From: a virus
DNA length: 46,311 bases
Reading direction: 5' to 3' (one strand)
Virus record (IMG/VR): IMGVR_UViG_3300018876_001384
Coordinates: 1-46,311 of that record
Shown: piece by piece, positions 40,266-46,311 of the stretch
Layout: every line of letters begins with the position of its first letter
How positions within the stretch are numbered: the stretch's first letter is position 1
The notes under the pieces: generated by a model
The model's input: the letters and a program-made list of their open reading frames with translations, nothing else
Databases searched by the model: none
Told to the model about the DNA's origin: nothing
Translations under genes and position numbers: made by a program

Positions 40266-41658
40266 GATACCTACATTCTTTCCAAAACTCTTCCATCTCA
40301 GGAAAGGTTTCTAAAAAGTTAGTTTCACGCCGACGATCATGTTCACTAAAGAATCTATAAAAGTCTGCACGTTGCTTTTGCAAGTAATCTTCGCCTAGTT
40401 CTTTGCCTTTACGCATCCATGCAATATCACGACGCAGACGCTGTACTTCATAGTCTTTGAATCCGTGTAAGGGATTGTCTTCTGTTTGCAGATTTTGTTC
40501 CATCCAGTCAGCAATGTCTTCTAGTTTTTCAGCATAGGGCCAAGGCAGTATCTGTAAACTCTGCCAATAGGGTTGACGAAGTAGAGGAGTATCAAACCAA
40601 ACACGCTGATAGGTTTTACTATGAACACGTCTAAGTTCTAGTATCCAAGCCAGCAAACGTTTAAGTCCTGGAACACTGAGGTTGTTCATTGTGATAATGA
40701 ATGTTAGACTGTTGCGCTCTGGCACTTCGCTTAGGTAACGTACTACGTTGTGTGCCATACGACTATAATTTAGCCCATTGCGAATATATTCTGCTTGTTT
40801 GGCTTCGCCTGTATCCAAACTCACATACTGCATAAAGTGTTCAATTTGTGTGCTACACAAACGCTTTACATAGCCTATGTATTTTTCAAATAGCTTTGGC
40901 TCTACGCTAAAGTTTGATGTCACGTTTAGATGTAGCTCTGGATTAGGCAACGCTAGCACATAATCAAACACACGATAGGTGTTGTTATCCATTAGTGGTT
41001 CGCCACCTGTCATACGAAAATGTTTTAGGTGTGGATATAGTTCAGGCCACCATTCCCAAAACGCATCCACATATGGATTGTTTTCTCTCTGCGGAATAGG
41101 ACGTCTACGACCTGTAAAATGTTCAGGTGCATTGTGCGGAGTGCTGGTAGGATATGCTCCGTATTTCTTAATCTCTTTCATCCAGGTTGAACTAAATTGT
41201 GGCGAGCAATAACTACACTGAAGATTACACGCATGATTAAAGTTTACTTCAACATAACTAGGCATCCAGTCTTCATCGCCTGTGCTGTTAACAATACTAT
41301 CGTAATCACTAGCGGCCCAAGGTTCTCCACTGCGATAGTGACGATCACTTAGGTTGCCTGTATCTTCGATGTTCCAACAGTATTGACATTCTGCAGGACG
41401 CTGTTTACTCAGCATTACTTTACGCTGTTCTTTTTTATGATCCGTGTTGTGTAGAAATGCAGGATTCTTTTTAACTGCTTCAGCATCAATATGATGCAAG
41501 GGAGGATGGTAGCAACTATTGTTTAGCCCTGTGGGTAAATGTAAACTAACCTGTTTCCATTTGGCTAAACAAAGTCCTTCGCCGAGATTTTCTTTCATCC
41601 ATTCAGCATTAAACATAAACTTACTTTTATTGCCTACTGACTCATCACCTTTATTCAT
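40252..41658 (-). CDS. radical SAM protein with N-terminal twitch/SPASM-like domain (A)
   Basis: A 468-residue protein, first of the six transcribed. Auxiliary domain: C30 (CLAKW), C49 followed by YHPP, C91-x2-C94-W; core: C144-x3-C148-x2-C151 (CNLQCSYC), and MTGGEPLM near 214-221. It shares with gene C the SC(H/Y)HPP block, the C.YCW.IED.G block and the FPE C-terminus. ATG 41658 is chosen because it overlaps the upstream stop as TAATG; a longer frame to 41733 would translate the upstream gene's DNA in another frame and is rejected. Confidence 0.86.
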   Translation of the reverse strand: MNKGDESVGNKSKFMFNAEWMKENLGEGLCLAKWKQVSLHLPTGLNNSCYHPPLHHIDAEAVKKNPAFLHNTDHKKEQRKVMLSKQRPAECQYCWNIEDTGNLSDRHYRSGEPWAASDYDSIVNSTGDEDWMPSYVEVNFNHACNLQCSYCSPQFSSTWMKEIKKYGAYPTSTPHNAPEHFTGRRRPIPQRENNPYVDAFWEWWPELYPHLKHFRMTGGEPLMDNNTYRVFDYVLALPNPELHLNVTSNFSVEPKLFEKYIGYVKRLCSTQIEHFMQYVSLDTGEAKQAEYIRNGLNYSRMAHNVVRYLSEVPERNSLTFIITMNNLSVPGLKRLLAWILELRRVHSKTYQRVWFDTPLLRQPYWQSLQILPWPYAEKLEDIADWMEQNLQTEDNPLHGFKDYEVQRLRRDIAWMRKGKELGEDYLQKQRADFYRFFSEHDRRRETNFLETFPEMEEFWKECRYHAQR

Positions 41659-41939
41659 TAGTACCATCCAACGGCTATACCAAAGCCAAATACATTTACA
41701 CAAGCAAAATACATTGTTAATACAAAAACCCAAGCAGATCCTCTACGATAACTAGCATATGCTTGTGCAACACTGCCAATAAAAAATCCAGGATATACAA
41801 CACGCATGTCCGGAGCATCTGCATTGATAGCAAGAGTTAAACTTGCGCCAACAGTAAAGATAAAACTAATCAATTCAAAGTAGAATGCAGTTTTATCACT
41901 CTCATAACTCTGCTTCCAGAACGCTTTTATTTTTTCCAT
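41658..41939 (-). CDS. small multi-span membrane protein, 93 aa
   Basis: After a short basic N-terminus (EKIKAFWKQSYESDK) three hydrophobic segments are seen at about residues 20-38, 48-60 and 69-90, with YPGFFIGS between. Probably an inner-membrane protein with three spans. Both ends are TAATG overlaps with the DUF59-type gene and radical SAM A. Family not recognised with certainty; it might be a small transporter half or an anchor for the modification enzymes. Confidence 0.65.
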   Translation of the reverse strand: MEKIKAFWKQSYESDKTAFYFELISFIFTVGASLTLAINADAPDMRVVYPGFFIGSVAQAYASYRRGSAWVFVLTMYFACVNVFGFGIAVGWY

Positions 41940-42241
41940 TAATACCATCCTAACATCATGCGTGTTTCTTCAGGAACCATCTCTATAGAGAATGGTGGAT
42001 CAAATGTTGTATCAATTACAACTGTGTCGACTTCAGAGGTATAGCCTGCTTGCTGAATATCTGAAACAATTTGATCAGCAAAAGGACAAAATGCACTAGT
42101 CAAAGTATGTGTTATAGTAACTTGCTTTTTCTCTTCGTCAACATCTATATTATATATTAATCCAAGGTCATATACATTAACGCTTATTTCAGGATCATAT
42201 ACTTGTTTAAGATTTGATATTATGTTTTCCTTATCTATCAA
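41939..42241 (-). CDS. MIP18/DUF59-family Fe-S cluster assembly protein
   Basis: A 100-residue protein of the family of SufT, PaaD and the eukaryotic MIP18, which help load 4Fe-4S clusters into target enzymes. Seen: the signature YDPEISVNVYDLGLIYNI at 15-32 and the reactive C52 in SAFCPFADQI. The C-terminal acidic extension ends WY. It lies directly upstream of six radical SAM enzymes that each need two or more clusters, so dedicated cluster delivery to them is a strong inference from context. It starts 3 bases after the upstream stop. Confidence 0.82.
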   Translation of the reverse strand: MIDKENIISNLKQVYDPEISVNVYDLGLIYNIDVDEEKKQVTITHTLTSAFCPFADQIVSDIQQAGYTSEVDTVVIDTTFDPPFSIEMVPEETRMMLGWY

Positions 42242-42244
42242 AAA

Positions 42245-43162
42245 TCACCAACCTTCAATACGTCTAATAACATCAATCTCTTTAGTCATTAGTTCTAGGT
42301 TTTTGTGACCAGTACTATAATGATACTTGAAGAACGCACTTTGTTTGTCGTCAAGTTCAATAATATTAAGTCCAAGTCTGTTGTTAAGCAATTCAGTATA
42401 TTCTATAATGTTACTTGCATCTTTCAAAAATTCGTCATAGATGCCTTCGAGTAAATCAAAGTCCTGCACTTGTGTATGATCCCAATCTGTGAGCATGGTT
42501 TTATATGTGCCATACCTAGCTCCCCAAATTGCATACTCGCCGTGTTCTACGTCACGTCCAATGGTTTGCCAAATCTGCAAGTGATCAAGGTTACGCTTTT
42601 TTGCGGCATCATTGAACTCTTGCAGACTCGGCTTGCGTCCTCGATCCAAACACATTTTAACCCCCTCTCGGAACCCTGCCCGCCAGGCATGATATTGGTC
42701 TCCATTAGGGTACGTTGTGCTGTAGCAGTTGTGCATAGGGTAATATGTTTCCTCGAAACAGAACTCTACGCTCGTTTCGTCACTCCCATCACTTGCTTCA
42801 TGAGTACGCATTTGATCGACAAAACCTTTACTCCAAACACTCATACCACCATTACCGTACATAAGTCCGTTGATATGGTTACGAGCTTTCCATCGAAATG
42901 CACAATCGTGATCTGGCGTTTCAATTTGAAGATTAAAAAACTCTGCATCAGGCAAATTATCACCGTCAATTAACACAAAGAAGTCTGTATCGCTAGCATC
43001 TCCTGCGGCTTTATGTGCGGCGTCAGAACCTTTGACGTTGTCTACACGTTTCGCCCAAGGCACTAGGTTTTGTATTTTAATCCAAAACTCTTCCTTCTGA
43101 GGTTCGTCGTAACTGAGATAGATGCAATCTAAATCAGCGACATCAGTGATGCTTGAAGCCAT
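42245..43162 (-). CDS. glycosyltransferase-like protein with DxD motif
   Basis: A 305-residue protein with a GT-A-like N-terminal half: strand CIYLSYDEP, a helix, the linker KGSDAAHKAAGDASDTDFF and then LIDGDNLPD near 79-87, the DxD metal/nucleotide-sugar motif. HINGLMYGNGGMSVW near 116-130 and HAWRAGFREGVKM near 178-190 align with the C-terminal unit of the 1134-aa protein at 21658, which lacks the DxD. Donor and acceptor unknown. Head of the tight run leading to the Fe-S and radical SAM genes; overlaps the upstream gene by 20 bases. Confidence 0.7.
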   Translation of the reverse strand: MASSITDVADLDCIYLSYDEPQKEEFWIKIQNLVPWAKRVDNVKGSDAAHKAAGDASDTDFFVLIDGDNLPDAEFFNLQIETPDHDCAFRWKARNHINGLMYGNGGMSVWSKGFVDQMRTHEASDGSDETSVEFCFEETYYPMHNCYSTTYPNGDQYHAWRAGFREGVKMCLDRGRKPSLQEFNDAAKKRNLDHLQIWQTIGRDVEHGEYAIWGARYGTYKTMLTDWDHTQVQDFDLLEGIYDEFLKDASNIIEYTELLNNRLGLNIIELDDKQSAFFKYHYSTGHKNLELMTKEIDVIRRIEGW

Positions 43163-43442
43163 ATGTTTGAGTCTCCAGTCTTGTTGAATTTGTTAATATA
43201 CTAGCATGTCCTTTTACACTAGTATAGCCTTTAGATGATCGAACTAAGGCAAAGTCGTCTGTTGTATGATTTACTCTTGTTAGTTTACCATTAATCACAC
43301 GCATTGACTTGTAGCTTGCACGATCATATATCTCTTTACTGATACGAATATAGTTTCCTGGCAAATTTTCGTTGGTCATACAAGTAACTTTGCCAGTTTC
43401 ATCATAATATAATCTATATTCAATTGTAGAGTTCTTGTTCAT
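43143..43442 (-). CDS. conserved phage protein, 99 aa
   Basis: A small soluble protein beginning with IEYRLYYDETGKV near 7-19 and ENLPGNYIRISKEIYD near 25-40. I recall a YRLYYD..G.V..(Y/M)T.E...GNY...(D/S)...Y pattern in hypothetical proteins of marine T4-like phages, often near structural genes. The C-terminal third is Thr/Ser rich. Overlaps both neighbours by about 20 bases. Confidence 0.72.
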   Translation of the reverse strand: MNKNSTIEYRLYYDETGKVTCMTNENLPGNYIRISKEIYDRASYKSMRVINGKLTRVNHTTDDFALVRSSKGYTSVKGHASILTNSTRLETQTYGFKHH

Positions 43443-44274
43443 ATTCTTTAATCAATTCTTTAACTTTAAATGTTTTATCATGATAATGCACAGGGTATAA
43501 CTGTTGTACATTATTGATTCGCAAATCAGCTAAGTTGTTTTCAACATGTACAGTTTTGTAAATGTCAATGTTGTCTGCCCATCCTTGTATTGCAGGTTTC
43601 ATATGTGCAAACTTGAAAAAGTCCAGTGAGGGAATATAACAAGGACGTTCCATCATTGCACAAACGATTGCATAAACTACATCAGTAGTAGGTCTATCAT
43701 CACGTACATTGTGCAGAGCTTTATCTCTAATAGAATCCCAGTTTTCAAAAACCTGTTGTGCTAATTGAAAGAACTTTGTTGAAAAAACACTGTATCTAAA
43801 ATACATCATGCCATTGTAAACATCAGGCAAACTGTTTTCATCGAACAATTTTCGATATCGTCTACTAGTGCTGGGCTTTTGCTGGTAATCAACTACTCCG
43901 TGGCTTAGTACTACATCTTGCAGTTGTAAAGCTCTCCACCAGTGTTCAATACTGCGAGTGAAAAGCAAATCTGCTTCGAGCTTGATAGTTTCTTTGAAAG
44001 GTGTTAGATAAAAAGTTTGCCATTCATTGGCAAGTTTCCAAGTATCCTTACTAGCACTATCAATGTCGAGAGTAATAACATAATCGAACACACGGTGTTG
44101 ATCTTGAGTTATTTGTGAATGGGTCAACTCATCAACTACAATAGCATATAAACTATTGGGCTGAGTTGTTTTAATATTTAGTCCTTGTAGGTATGCCAGC
44201 TCAAGATAATTTACATCGCTGTTTTGTGCAACAGTTAAAAACCCACGTTGTGCTTGATGTGGTTGTTTACGCAT
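43420..44274 (-). CDS. glycosyltransferase-like protein (GT-A fold, paralogue 1)
   Basis: A 284-residue protein related to its neighbour at 44267. It opens with GFLTVAQNSDVNYLELAYLQ near 13-32, then a strand ending AIVVDELTH, a KLEAD segment near 99 where the related gene has a DGD, and a C-terminal HVENNLADLRINNVQ. The shared ..(A/N)..SDV(D/N)Y start resembles glycosyltransferase family 8-like proteins, but DxD is not clear (EAD). ATG 44274 is chosen; longer frames read through the neighbour. A perfect promoter lies 77 bases upstream. Confidence 0.6.
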   Translation of the reverse strand: MRKQPHQAQRGFLTVAQNSDVNYLELAYLQGLNIKTTQPNSLYAIVVDELTHSQITQDQHRVFDYVITLDIDSASKDTWKLANEWQTFYLTPFKETIKLEADLLFTRSIEHWWRALQLQDVVLSHGVVDYQQKPSTSRRYRKLFDENSLPDVYNGMMYFRYSVFSTKFFQLAQQVFENWDSIRDKALHNVRDDRPTTDVVYAIVCAMMERPCYIPSLDFFKFAHMKPAIQGWADNIDIYKTVHVENNLADLRINNVQQLYPVHYHDKTFKVKELIKEYEQELYN

Positions 44275-45001
44275 ACTCAAATCCGTTCTGCAAATATCGT
44301 TTATCGTGTAGATGTAGATTAGCACGTGGTAATACATATGCACGTTCTTTATTATATACTAGAATACGATGTTTGTCAACTACCATTCTGTTAATTTCAC
44401 CACTTATGGTCATGATAGGCCAAGGAACACGACAACTCATGTTTTCTGAATAGCCATTGACAATCCTATCCGCAATCGTAAACGTTGCATCATTTCGAAA
44501 AATACTGCTCTGTAGCTTGTATAAAGCCCTATAGTAACTATAGTTGTGTTGCACCATACCAGCAACTTCAAACAGCATACGGGCTTTGCTGGTGCGTTTA
44601 AACGCTATTACAGTAGCCCACAGCATTGGTCCGATTGCATATGGTCCCATTGTGTCGTTCACTTGTTCATTGATATAGATATGCTTGTGTGATATAGCAT
44701 AATCTTCAACTGTGTCGAGAACTTTAAGCAAACTGTCATCAAATACTAGATAATCACCATCCAACACCAATGTTTCGTCATACGGCGATAACTCGTAGGC
44801 ATTACATCTGCCTCCGTTATGCCATTCAGTTACTGCTCCACTTACCAAGCGTTTGTTTTGTCCTAGAGTTCCTTGGACAATAGTAGTTGGCAAACCCATA
44901 TGTTGTTTGATTAGTTTTGCGTTTAGTTCAGCAATCTTAACATAATCAACGTCACTGGTGTTTGTAGCAAATATTAATACGCCTCTAGACTTTTCTGACA
45001 C
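44267..45001 (-). CDS. glycosyltransferase-like protein (GT-A fold, paralogue 2)
   Basis: A 244-residue protein with LIFATNTSDVDYVKIAELNA near 9-28 (first strand and helix), LVSGAVTEWHNGGRCNAYEL near 52-71 and LVLDGDYLVFDDS near 78-90 with a D-x-D (DGD) and a further DD. Compared with paralogue 1 it keeps the metal motif. Substrates unknown. Overlaps the following gene by 8 bases and the preceding one by 17. A consensus promoter for the downstream genes lies inside its coding sequence at 44351-44379. Confidence 0.65.
   Translation of the reverse strand: MSEKSRGVLIFATNTSDVDYVKIAELNAKLIKQHMGLPTTIVQGTLGQNKRLVSGAVTEWHNGGRCNAYELSPYDETLVLDGDYLVFDDSLLKVLDTVEDYAISHKHIYINEQVNDTMGPYAIGPMLWATVIAFKRTSKARMLFEVAGMVQHNYSYYRALYKLQSSIFRNDATFTIADRIVNGYSENMSCRVPWPIMTISGEINRMVVDKHRILVYNKERAYVLPRANLHLHDKRYLQNGFEYA
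44351..44379 (-). promoter_or_regulatory. exact-consensus sigma70-type promoter inside a coding sequence
   Basis: On the minus strand TTGACA (44379-44374), a 17-base spacer and TATAAT (44356-44351), both exact. The -10 box ends 76 bases before the ATG at 44274, so it should drive the long minus operon from that gene on. Confidence 0.85.
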
Positions 45002-45293
45002 TTTTGAGTTCCTGATGCTTTACATGCCAATCATTCATCACTGATTGGTAACGTTCACGAGCAAGATCCATAAACTTTTGACGGTTTATTGGAATAGGAT
45101 TGCTGTAAACATCTTCTAGGAACAAATCTTCTTGAGGCCATGTTTCAACAAACGCCATTAATGATGGAGTAAGATGAAATAGACCACCTTCAAAAGGCAT
45201 ATGTAGCTCTGTTACAATCTTCTCTCGAAGAGCTTGCTTGTTCTTTTGGTAATCGGTTGCTTGTTTTACTTGATTTACAATTTCTTCAGTCAT
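44985..45293 (-). CDS. conserved phage protein, 102 aa
   Basis: A soluble, helical protein with TWPQEDLFLEDVYSNPIPIN near 52-71 followed by RQKFMDLARERYQSVMNDWH and an ELKSVRKV tail. From memory the ETWPEEDLFLEDVY...VNR..F..LA...Y..V...W block occurs in uncharacterised or structural proteins of marine T4-like phages. ATG 45293 is used; the frame extends to 45320 through the terminator, but that part is not protein-like. There is no ribosome-binding site, and the promoter -10 box ends only seven bases before ATG. Confidence 0.7.
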   Translation of the reverse strand: MTEEIVNQVKQATDYQKNKQALREKIVTELHMPFEGGLFHLTPSLMAFVETWPQEDLFLEDVYSNPIPINRQKFMDLARERYQSVMNDWHVKHQELKSVRKV

Positions 45294-45299
45294 GACTAT

Positions 45300-45328
45300 A
45301 GTATATAACAAAAAAGCCACTTTTGCAA
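45300..45328 (-). promoter_or_regulatory. possible promoter giving a leaderless transcript
   Basis: On the minus strand TTGCAA (45328-45323), a 17-base spacer and TATACT (45305-45300). Transcription would start at about the ATG at 45293. The -35 box lies in the loop of the upstream terminator. Confidence 0.4.
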
Positions 45329-45337
45329 GTGGCTTTT
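45311..45337 (-). terminator. Rho-independent terminator of the virion-type gene
   Basis: On the minus strand a 9-bp stem (AAGCCACTT / AAGTGGCTT) with a GCAA tetraloop, followed by a run of T, 26 bases after the stop of the gene at 45363. Confidence 0.88.
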
Positions 45338-45362
45338 ATTTGTTTGGTTAAATTTCTTTGGA

Positions 45363-46292
45363 TTAACCGTAGGTTGGTGTTCCCCAAACATCTGTTAGGT
45401 TTGATGTTTCTGGTGGACGCTTGGTCCATGTTGTGTTAATTGTTAAGTTAATAGCGTCGTCAAAGCTATCTGCTGCCACGTCAGTTACTGTTAGTATCAC
45501 TGAAAGTTGTGTGCCAACGTCGCCATTTGAACCTTGTACACCATTGGTCTTTATGAATACTTCAACTTTGTTGCTTCCGTAATCTGCTGTACCACTGTTT
45601 GATGTTAGTTCTAAAATCTTGTTGTTAGATGTGCCTGCGTTCCAATAACCAAGTGCTGTATTACTACTAGTAACACTACCACCTGAGCCACCACGTGAGT
45701 TGGTGTATGCGCCAACAATAATAGTATCTAATTTGGTTCCTAGTAAATCAACCCAGTCGTTGCCTTTTGAGTTGCCTGCGTTGTTTGTACCACCAAAGTT
45801 AACAATAAGTTTACCACCTGCATTAAAGAAGTAACGTGCTTGATCTGCACTACCAAATGTTGCTGTACGTGTTACTGTTAATGCGGTACCGTTTGTTGTC
45901 CAACTTGTGTTAACACTACCTGTTGCTGTTGCATCTGTGCCATTTGAAGCAAAGTTTAGACGGTTATTAAAACCGTCTGTGATCTTGCCACTTAGAGTTG
46001 ACAAAAATGTAATTGTGTTACCAGCAGTTGGTGCTGTAACACCTGATCCACTACCGCTTTGGTGTGTTAGAATTGAATTCAAACGTGCAATCATTGTAGA
46101 CCACTGTGTAGCTGTAACTGTGTTAGTTGCTGCCACTGTGCTTAGTGTGCTACTCTGACCATAACCTTTGTCGCCACTGCCAACACCCCAGACGGTATTA
46201 ATATTTGCAACAGCATGATTAACACTGGATCCGCCTTGTGCGAATGTGTTATAATCTGTTGCCTGAATTAATCCACCTTGGCTATAAGTCAT
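45363..46292 (-). CDS. virion structural protein-like, 309 aa
   Basis: A Gly/Ser/Thr/Asn-rich protein with few charged residues and no cysteines, typical of tail fibre or baseplate-attached beta-rich phage proteins. The N-terminus (TYSQGGLIQATDYNTFAQGG, then W(G/V)GSGDKGYGQSS near 35-47) and the TATQWSTMIARLNSI.THQSG segment near 60-80 match from memory a virion protein of marine T4-like phages. The stretch from about residue 100 to 309 repeats short beta-like Thr/Asn segments. GAGGG sits upstream of the ATG. It ends at a strong terminator, so it is transcribed separately from the operon that follows. Confidence 0.8.
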   Translation of the reverse strand: MTYSQGGLIQATDYNTFAQGGSSVNHAVANINTVWGVGSGDKGYGQSSTLSTVAATNTVTATQWSTMIARLNSILTHQSGSGSGVTAPTAGNTITFLSTLSGKITDGFNNRLNFASNGTDATATGSVNTSWTTNGTALTVTRTATFGSADQARYFFNAGGKLIVNFGGTNNAGNSKGNDWVDLLGTKLDTIIVGAYTNSRGGSGGSVTSSNTALGYWNAGTSNNKILELTSNSGTADYGSNKVEVFIKTNGVQGSNGDVGTQLSVILTVTDVAADSFDDAINLTINTTWTKRPPETSNLTDVWGTPTYG

Positions 46293-46311
46293 TTTTTAAT
46301 TATCCCTCATC

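Noticed and set aside
41659-41733. N-terminal extension of radical SAM gene A
   Set aside because: It re-reads the end of the membrane protein gene in another frame; the TAATG start at 41658 is the better choice.
42470-42973. 167-codon open frame on the + strand
   Set aside because: Antisense to the DxD glycosyltransferase-like gene, Cys/Ile/Thr-rich and without upstream signals.
1-46311. Integrase, transposase, insertion sequence or attachment site
   Set aside because: No such protein motif or flanking repeat was seen; gene packing is continuous throughout.

Overview
The window is a gene-dense, AT-rich viral segment with almost no intergenic space and very frequent ATGA or TAATG stop/start overlaps. 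It looks like part of a large marine T4-like (myovirus) genome. Grounds for this are a T4 RNase H-type exonuclease, a DHFR and thymidylate synthase pair, QueD and QueE, a MoxR-type ATPase with a metallopeptidase/VWA partner, peptide deformylase, a SleB-type lysin, a virion-type protein, and several short conserved proteins of the kind seen in cyanophage and pelagiphage genomes (remembered family resemblance, not searched). No photosynthesis gene, terminase, capsid, integrase or tRNA is visible. A Gram-negative heterotrophic marine host is my inference, suggested by the DctP-like protein and a phage-encoded lipoprotein.

Layout. 1-7813 (+): phosphoribosyltransferase, 2OG-Fe(II) oxygenase, QueD, four small proteins, QueE, an SGNH protein, RNase H, conserved small proteins and a cell wall hydrolase. 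7805-11195 (-): two paralogous glycosyltransferase-like proteins and a SAP/HeH-like protein, plus a DctP-like protein with its own late-type promoter and terminator. 11458-21686 (+): a block with four near-consensus sigma70-type promoters feeding two small proteins, the MoxR-like ATPase and the VWA protein; then an alpha/beta-hydrolase lipoprotein, conserved phage proteins, DHFR, ThyA, and a sugar module (SDR epimerase, DegT aminotransferase, SGNH). 21658-25062 (-): one 1134-residue protein with seven tandem repeats of about 65 residues. 25061-26858 (+): a third glycosyltransferase-like paralogue and an SGNH protein. 26835-45293 (-): one polycistronic run of about 18 kb. 45363-46292 (-): a virion-type protein with its own terminator.

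The minus-strand run is the striking part. It encodes three glycosyltransferase-like proteins, a MIP18/DUF59-type Fe-S assembly protein, six radical SAM proteins with the auxiliary cysteine (twitch/SPASM-like) domain at the N-terminus, a 2OG-Fe(II) oxygenase, SGNH proteins, a NodU/CmcH-type carbamoyltransferase, a nucleotidyltransferase-kinase-nucleotidyltransferase trio, peptide deformylase and an Smr protein. A perfect TTGACA-N17-TATAAT promoter lies inside a coding sequence just upstream of most of it. With the epimerase, aminotransferase and scattered glycosyltransferase-like genes, this suggests a phage-borne pathway that builds and modifies an unusual glycan or small molecule. Its product and target cannot be read from sequence.

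Starts were mostly chosen by ribosome-binding site and stop/start overlap, and in several cases are shorter than the longest open frame.
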